A stretch of DNA of 10,288 bases, taken from contig JAMOPD010000261.1 of NCBI GenBank assembly GCA_027064745.1, positions 1 through 10,288 on the forward strand, in the 5' to 3' direction. The stretch comes from Thermococcaceae archaeon. GTDB lineage: Archaea; Methanobacteriota_B; Thermococci; Thermococcales; Thermococcaceae. This document shows positions 6,081 to 10,288 of the stretch, piece after piece (positions within the stretch are counted from its first letter, which is position 1; each line of letters begins with the position of its first letter). Under the pieces are notes generated by a model. The model was not told the origin of the DNA, did no database searches, and was given only the letters and a program-made list of their open reading frames with translations. Position numbers and translations under genes: made by a program.

Positions 6081-6746
6081 TTGAAAAAGAGGACTTTTTA
6101 TGCCATACTTGTGATATTTCTTTTGATTATGGCTTCTCTCTCGGTTGTAGTTTATGCATACAATAATTTTTCAAAGGTAATTAATCCTGAGAAAAAACCT
6201 CTTGCTGTAAAACCTGTTGGCGCGCCATATGGAGGCAAGCTGTATAAAATTGATTTTGAAAGTTATCTGACAGGTGATACTTTTATTGATCTCAACATGA
6301 CACTCCGTTCATCATATGATAAAATCACAATCATAGTTGGAGACCCAAGTCTCAAGGGTTGCTCTGGAATGGAATGTGCGCTTAGAAAGAGGACTGCAAT
6401 GGAGCTTGGTCTGATGATTGGAGCTATCTATGGGGTAAAACCCTATGTTGAAAATATCCAGAAAGGGGCAAATAACACGAGTGCTCTTTATAAAGCGGCA
6501 TACGAGGCTATGAAAAATGTAAAATCGGATTACCTCAACATGAGACAGAAGATCGATATAGGTCTCGGTAGGATAGGAAATAAAAAGCACCTAGTGATAA
6601 TCTTTCTCGGTCCTAAGGAGGGTGCCACAGAGAATAGGGTTTTCTGTCCCCGACAGGGAGTACTTGTAATTGAAGGAACAAGCGAAGATACTCTGTTTGT
6701 TGAAGTGCTCACCATCAAGCGGCTCATAGGTTCTGCCGTAAAGTGA
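6081..6746 (+). CDS. Membrane-anchored protein with an S-layer-like C-terminal segment
   Basis: The 221-residue product starts at TTG 6081. It has a short positive N-terminus (MKKR) and one hydrophobic segment (about 7-27), either a signal anchor or an uncleaved signal, so most of it should lie outside the membrane. The segment ITIIVGDPSLKGCSGMECAL (82-101) followed by MELGLMIG resembles the start of S-layer folds. GVLVIEGTSEDTLFVEVLTI (193-212) matches the pattern of the S-layer C-terminus GVVLVAGTDRDGTQVAAEAL (576-595 there). Sequons lie at N29, N72, N131 and N132. Cysteines 94, 99 and 189 could form a disulphide. It is 36 bases from the S-layer stop and probably shares its transcript at a lower level. 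It may be a minor S-layer component or a lattice anchor; that role is inferred. Its 3' end overlaps the convergent radical SAM gene by 23 bases. Confidence 0.75.
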   Translation: MKKRTFYAILVIFLLIMASLSVVVYAYNNFSKVINPEKKPLAVKPVGAPYGGKLYKIDFESYLTGDTFIDLNMTLRSSYDKITIIVGDPSLKGCSGMECALRKRTAMELGLMIGAIYGVKPYVENIQKGANNTSALYKAAYEAMKNVKSDYLNMRQKIDIGLGRIGNKKHLVIIFLGPKEGATENRVFCPRQGVLVIEGTSEDTLFVEVLTIKRLIGSAVK

Positions 6747-8481
6747 TCCTGCCACGATAAAGTGCTCTGTATCTTTCTTCTATTATGTCCAGAAATTCTT
6801 TTTCACTCTTGAATGGTCTCCTTGAGAGGATTCTAATTACATTTTTCTTCCCAATTCCTGGTAGGTGTCTTAGCACTTTCGAGCTTTCCTTGTTTATATC
6901 TACAGGTAAGGGTATTCCAGTGATACTTCTGAAGCCGTGTCCCACTATAAGAATGTCATAAAACCTGTTAAGCTCCACAGGTTTGGGCATGCCCACTATG
7001 AGGGGGTAGCTGCCTATCTGCCGCCCGTAGGTTAGACCATTATCATAAACTTCTGCCCGTACTTCCCTCAGAACAGTTCCAACTGGGACAAGCCTTTGAA
7101 GCATTGGGAAGTCTATCTCATGTCTTATCCTATATTTGTAGTGTTTTATGAGCTTCTTATGTTTCTCGATTTTGACTTTCTCTTTCATATACCACAAGGG
7201 AGTGCCCGGAAAGATCACAACCTGCCTTATATTTATCCTTCTCACCAAGAGACCATCATCAAGAAGCCTTTTAAGAAACTGGAAGGTTATCTCATAGCTT
7301 TTTTTGGTCTCCCCCAGGAGACCAAATAGTATATTTATACCCGGCAAAAGCCATGGCATACCGTTGTATCCCCTTTTTGCCCCGACCTCATTTAAAATTT
7401 TCACAGCCTCATAGGTTTCCTCTGCTGTTGCGTTCAAATTGTTCAGCTTTGCCACTTTAGGATCAGCACTCTCAAGGCCAAAAGCAACAACATTCCCGGG
7501 AGTGCCGTACTTTATGAGTGTCTTAGCAATTTGTGTGCTCTCCTCAGGATAGTTTGCTATAACAGCAGGATTTGCATTGTCAACATGGAGCGTCTTAAGC
7601 TTGGGTGCTACATTTCCAATACTCCTAAAGAGCTTTTCCAATGCCTCTGGATTGGGTATTGGAACCCTTCCGTTTGGTTTTGCCATGTATGAGAATATGC
7701 AGCTCTGCCTGCCGATTCGAAAGTGTCTAACTCCCAGACTGTAAAGAACCTCTATCTCCTTTACAATGTCTTCAATGGGCCTATTTTGAACAGTTCTATA
7801 TCTTAAGGGTTCAGTGCAGAAGCTACATCCACCTATCCCCACAGCTTTGGGGCATCCTCTTTGAGTTTCAATCTCCACTATAACAAAATCGGGATAATCT
7901 GGGAACTGCTTAACGACTTCACCACCTAATAATGCATAATCTCTCAGCTCATCATATGTCCTGAAGCGGTGAGGATCGGCATCTCTAGGATTCGTGAGAA
8001 AGTCATAGAGAAATGCTTCGAGGTCTCCATAGGCAATGTAATCAAAAACCTGATTTGCAAGTGCAAGCTCCTTTGAACATATCTTTGTTCCTCCTTCATG
8101 AGCGGAGCCCATAAATGCCGGTCCACCGAGAATCTTAACACCGGCAAAGGGTTTCATGAATCTGGCAACCTCATCAACTTGAGAAGGTACAGCGGATAGG
8201 TATTTTCCCGGTGTATGCAAACCTCCTATGTATACTATCAAATCAGCCTTCTTCAGAATTTTCCGAGTCTCGAAAACATTTGGGGTCTTATTTTTTGTTT
8301 TTATTCCTTGCTCTCCCCCAAATGTGAAACGCAAATCGTCTATGGTGAGGTAAAAGATAGTGGCATCTTTTCTGGCCTTTTTGATTGCACCGTAAGCGTA
8401 TCGGGGATATATTCCCAGATAGGGAGGCACACCAAGACCTGCAGGTTCATCAGTATATCCATCGATAATTGCAATGATCAT
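6724..8481 (-). CDS. Radical SAM protein with C-terminal helix-hairpin-helix (COG1031-like)
   Basis: This 585-residue protein should bind a 4Fe-4S cluster and S-adenosylmethionine; its substrate is unknown. The N-terminal third (about 1-160) looks like a B12-binding-type alpha/beta fold (LIVYIGGLH, ILGGPAFMG). The cluster cysteines are C210, C219 and C222 in GCPKAVGIGGCSFC, a CX8CX2C spacing instead of the usual CX3CX2C. The radical SAM core continues with FRIGRQSC, LHVDNANP, VAFGLESAD and INILFGLLGET. Residues about 466-527 (GTVLREVRAEV, GRQIGSYPLIVG) resemble a TRAM domain, which binds RNA in methylthiotransferases. LPGIGKKNVIRIL (540-552) is a helix-hairpin-helix. The two C-terminal parts suggest a nucleic-acid substrate. 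There is no ribosome binding site, and the TATA-like element lies about 25 bases upstream of ATG 8481, so the message may be leaderless. The stop falls inside the convergent gene at 6081. Confidence 0.88.
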   Translation of the reverse strand: MIIAIIDGYTDEPAGLGVPPYLGIYPRYAYGAIKKARKDATIFYLTIDDLRFTFGGEQGIKTKNKTPNVFETRKILKKADLIVYIGGLHTPGKYLSAVPSQVDEVARFMKPFAGVKILGGPAFMGSAHEGGTKICSKELALANQVFDYIAYGDLEAFLYDFLTNPRDADPHRFRTYDELRDYALLGGEVVKQFPDYPDFVIVEIETQRGCPKAVGIGGCSFCTEPLRYRTVQNRPIEDIVKEIEVLYSLGVRHFRIGRQSCIFSYMAKPNGRVPIPNPEALEKLFRSIGNVAPKLKTLHVDNANPAVIANYPEESTQIAKTLIKYGTPGNVVAFGLESADPKVAKLNNLNATAEETYEAVKILNEVGAKRGYNGMPWLLPGINILFGLLGETKKSYEITFQFLKRLLDDGLLVRRINIRQVVIFPGTPLWYMKEKVKIEKHKKLIKHYKYRIRHEIDFPMLQRLVPVGTVLREVRAEVYDNGLTYGRQIGSYPLIVGMPKPVELNRFYDILIVGHGFRSITGIPLPVDINKESSKVLRHLPGIGKKNVIRILSRRPFKSEKEFLDIIEERYRALYRGRITLRQNL

Positions 8482-8499
8482 GGTAGTTAATAAGGAATG

Positions 8500-8512
8500 G
8501 GCTTTAAAAATT
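8500..8512. promoter_or_regulatory. Shared A/T core of a possible divergent promoter
   Basis: CTTTAAAAATT near 8502-8512 can serve as a TATA box both ways. Leftward, it reads AATTTTTAAAG and lies about 25 bases before ATG 8481 of the radical SAM gene, which lacks a ribosome binding site. Rightward, it is about 47 bases before ATG 8554 of the ferritin-like pseudogene, which has GGTGGTGGTG (8541-8550). Promoter use is inferred from spacing. Confidence 0.45.
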
Positions 8513-8553
8513 CAGCGAAAGCATGCTGTTTAGTTATTTTGGTGGTGGTGATC

Positions 8554-10288
<1,735 letters not shown>

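Noticed and set aside
7096..7329. A 77-codon plus-strand frame inside the radical SAM gene.
   Set aside because: It lies antisense within an intact conserved gene and lacks a start context.

Overview
The window looks like chromosomal DNA from a hyperthermophilic euryarchaeon of the order Thermococcales (Thermococcus, Pyrococcus or a close relative). The case rests on an S-layer precursor of the Thermococcus type, the archaeal pair DUF655-KsgA, an archaeal AmmeMemoRadiSam radical SAM enzyme, a COG1031-type radical SAM protein, BRE/TATA promoters, GGAGG(TG) ribosome binding sites and moderate GC content. Two genes run off the edges: the glycosyltransferase at the left and the DUF655 gene at the right.

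Layout. Plus strand, 1-4035: a family 4-type glycosyltransferase (5' end missing) overlaps a polysaccharide deacetylase, probably a two-step glycan-modifying pair. Next come a 280-base stretch of degenerate tandem repeats carrying duplicated starts, the radical SAM gene amrS, a duplicated copy of the amrS 3' end, and a conserved-looking protein of unknown function built from two related halves. Bases 4036-4226 hold an elaborate promoter region: a direct repeat on both sides of the core promoter, an inverted repeat between TATA box and expected start, and a GC palindrome in the leader. It drives the S-layer protein gene (4227-6044), followed by a small membrane-anchored protein that shares a C-terminal signature with the S-layer protein.

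Minus strand, 6724-8481: a radical SAM protein with unusual cysteine spacing, a TRAM-like segment and a C-terminal helix-hairpin-helix, converging on the S-layer-associated gene. Bases 8482-8982 hold a divergent promoter and a decayed ferritin-like pseudogene. On the minus strand from the right edge, DUF655 and ksgA overlap by ATGA and form part of a ribosome and transcription housekeeping operon.

How the genes fit together: the glycan genes and the S-layer genes could serve the cell envelope. The COG1031 protein, DUF655 and KsgA look like RNA- or nucleic-acid-related functions. The role of amrS is unknown. The least ordinary signals are the partial tandem duplications at both ends of amrS (each with a period of about 95 bases), the S-layer control region, the two-fold repeat protein, and the ferritin pseudogene. 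I see no CRISPR array, insertion sequence, tRNA or rRNA.
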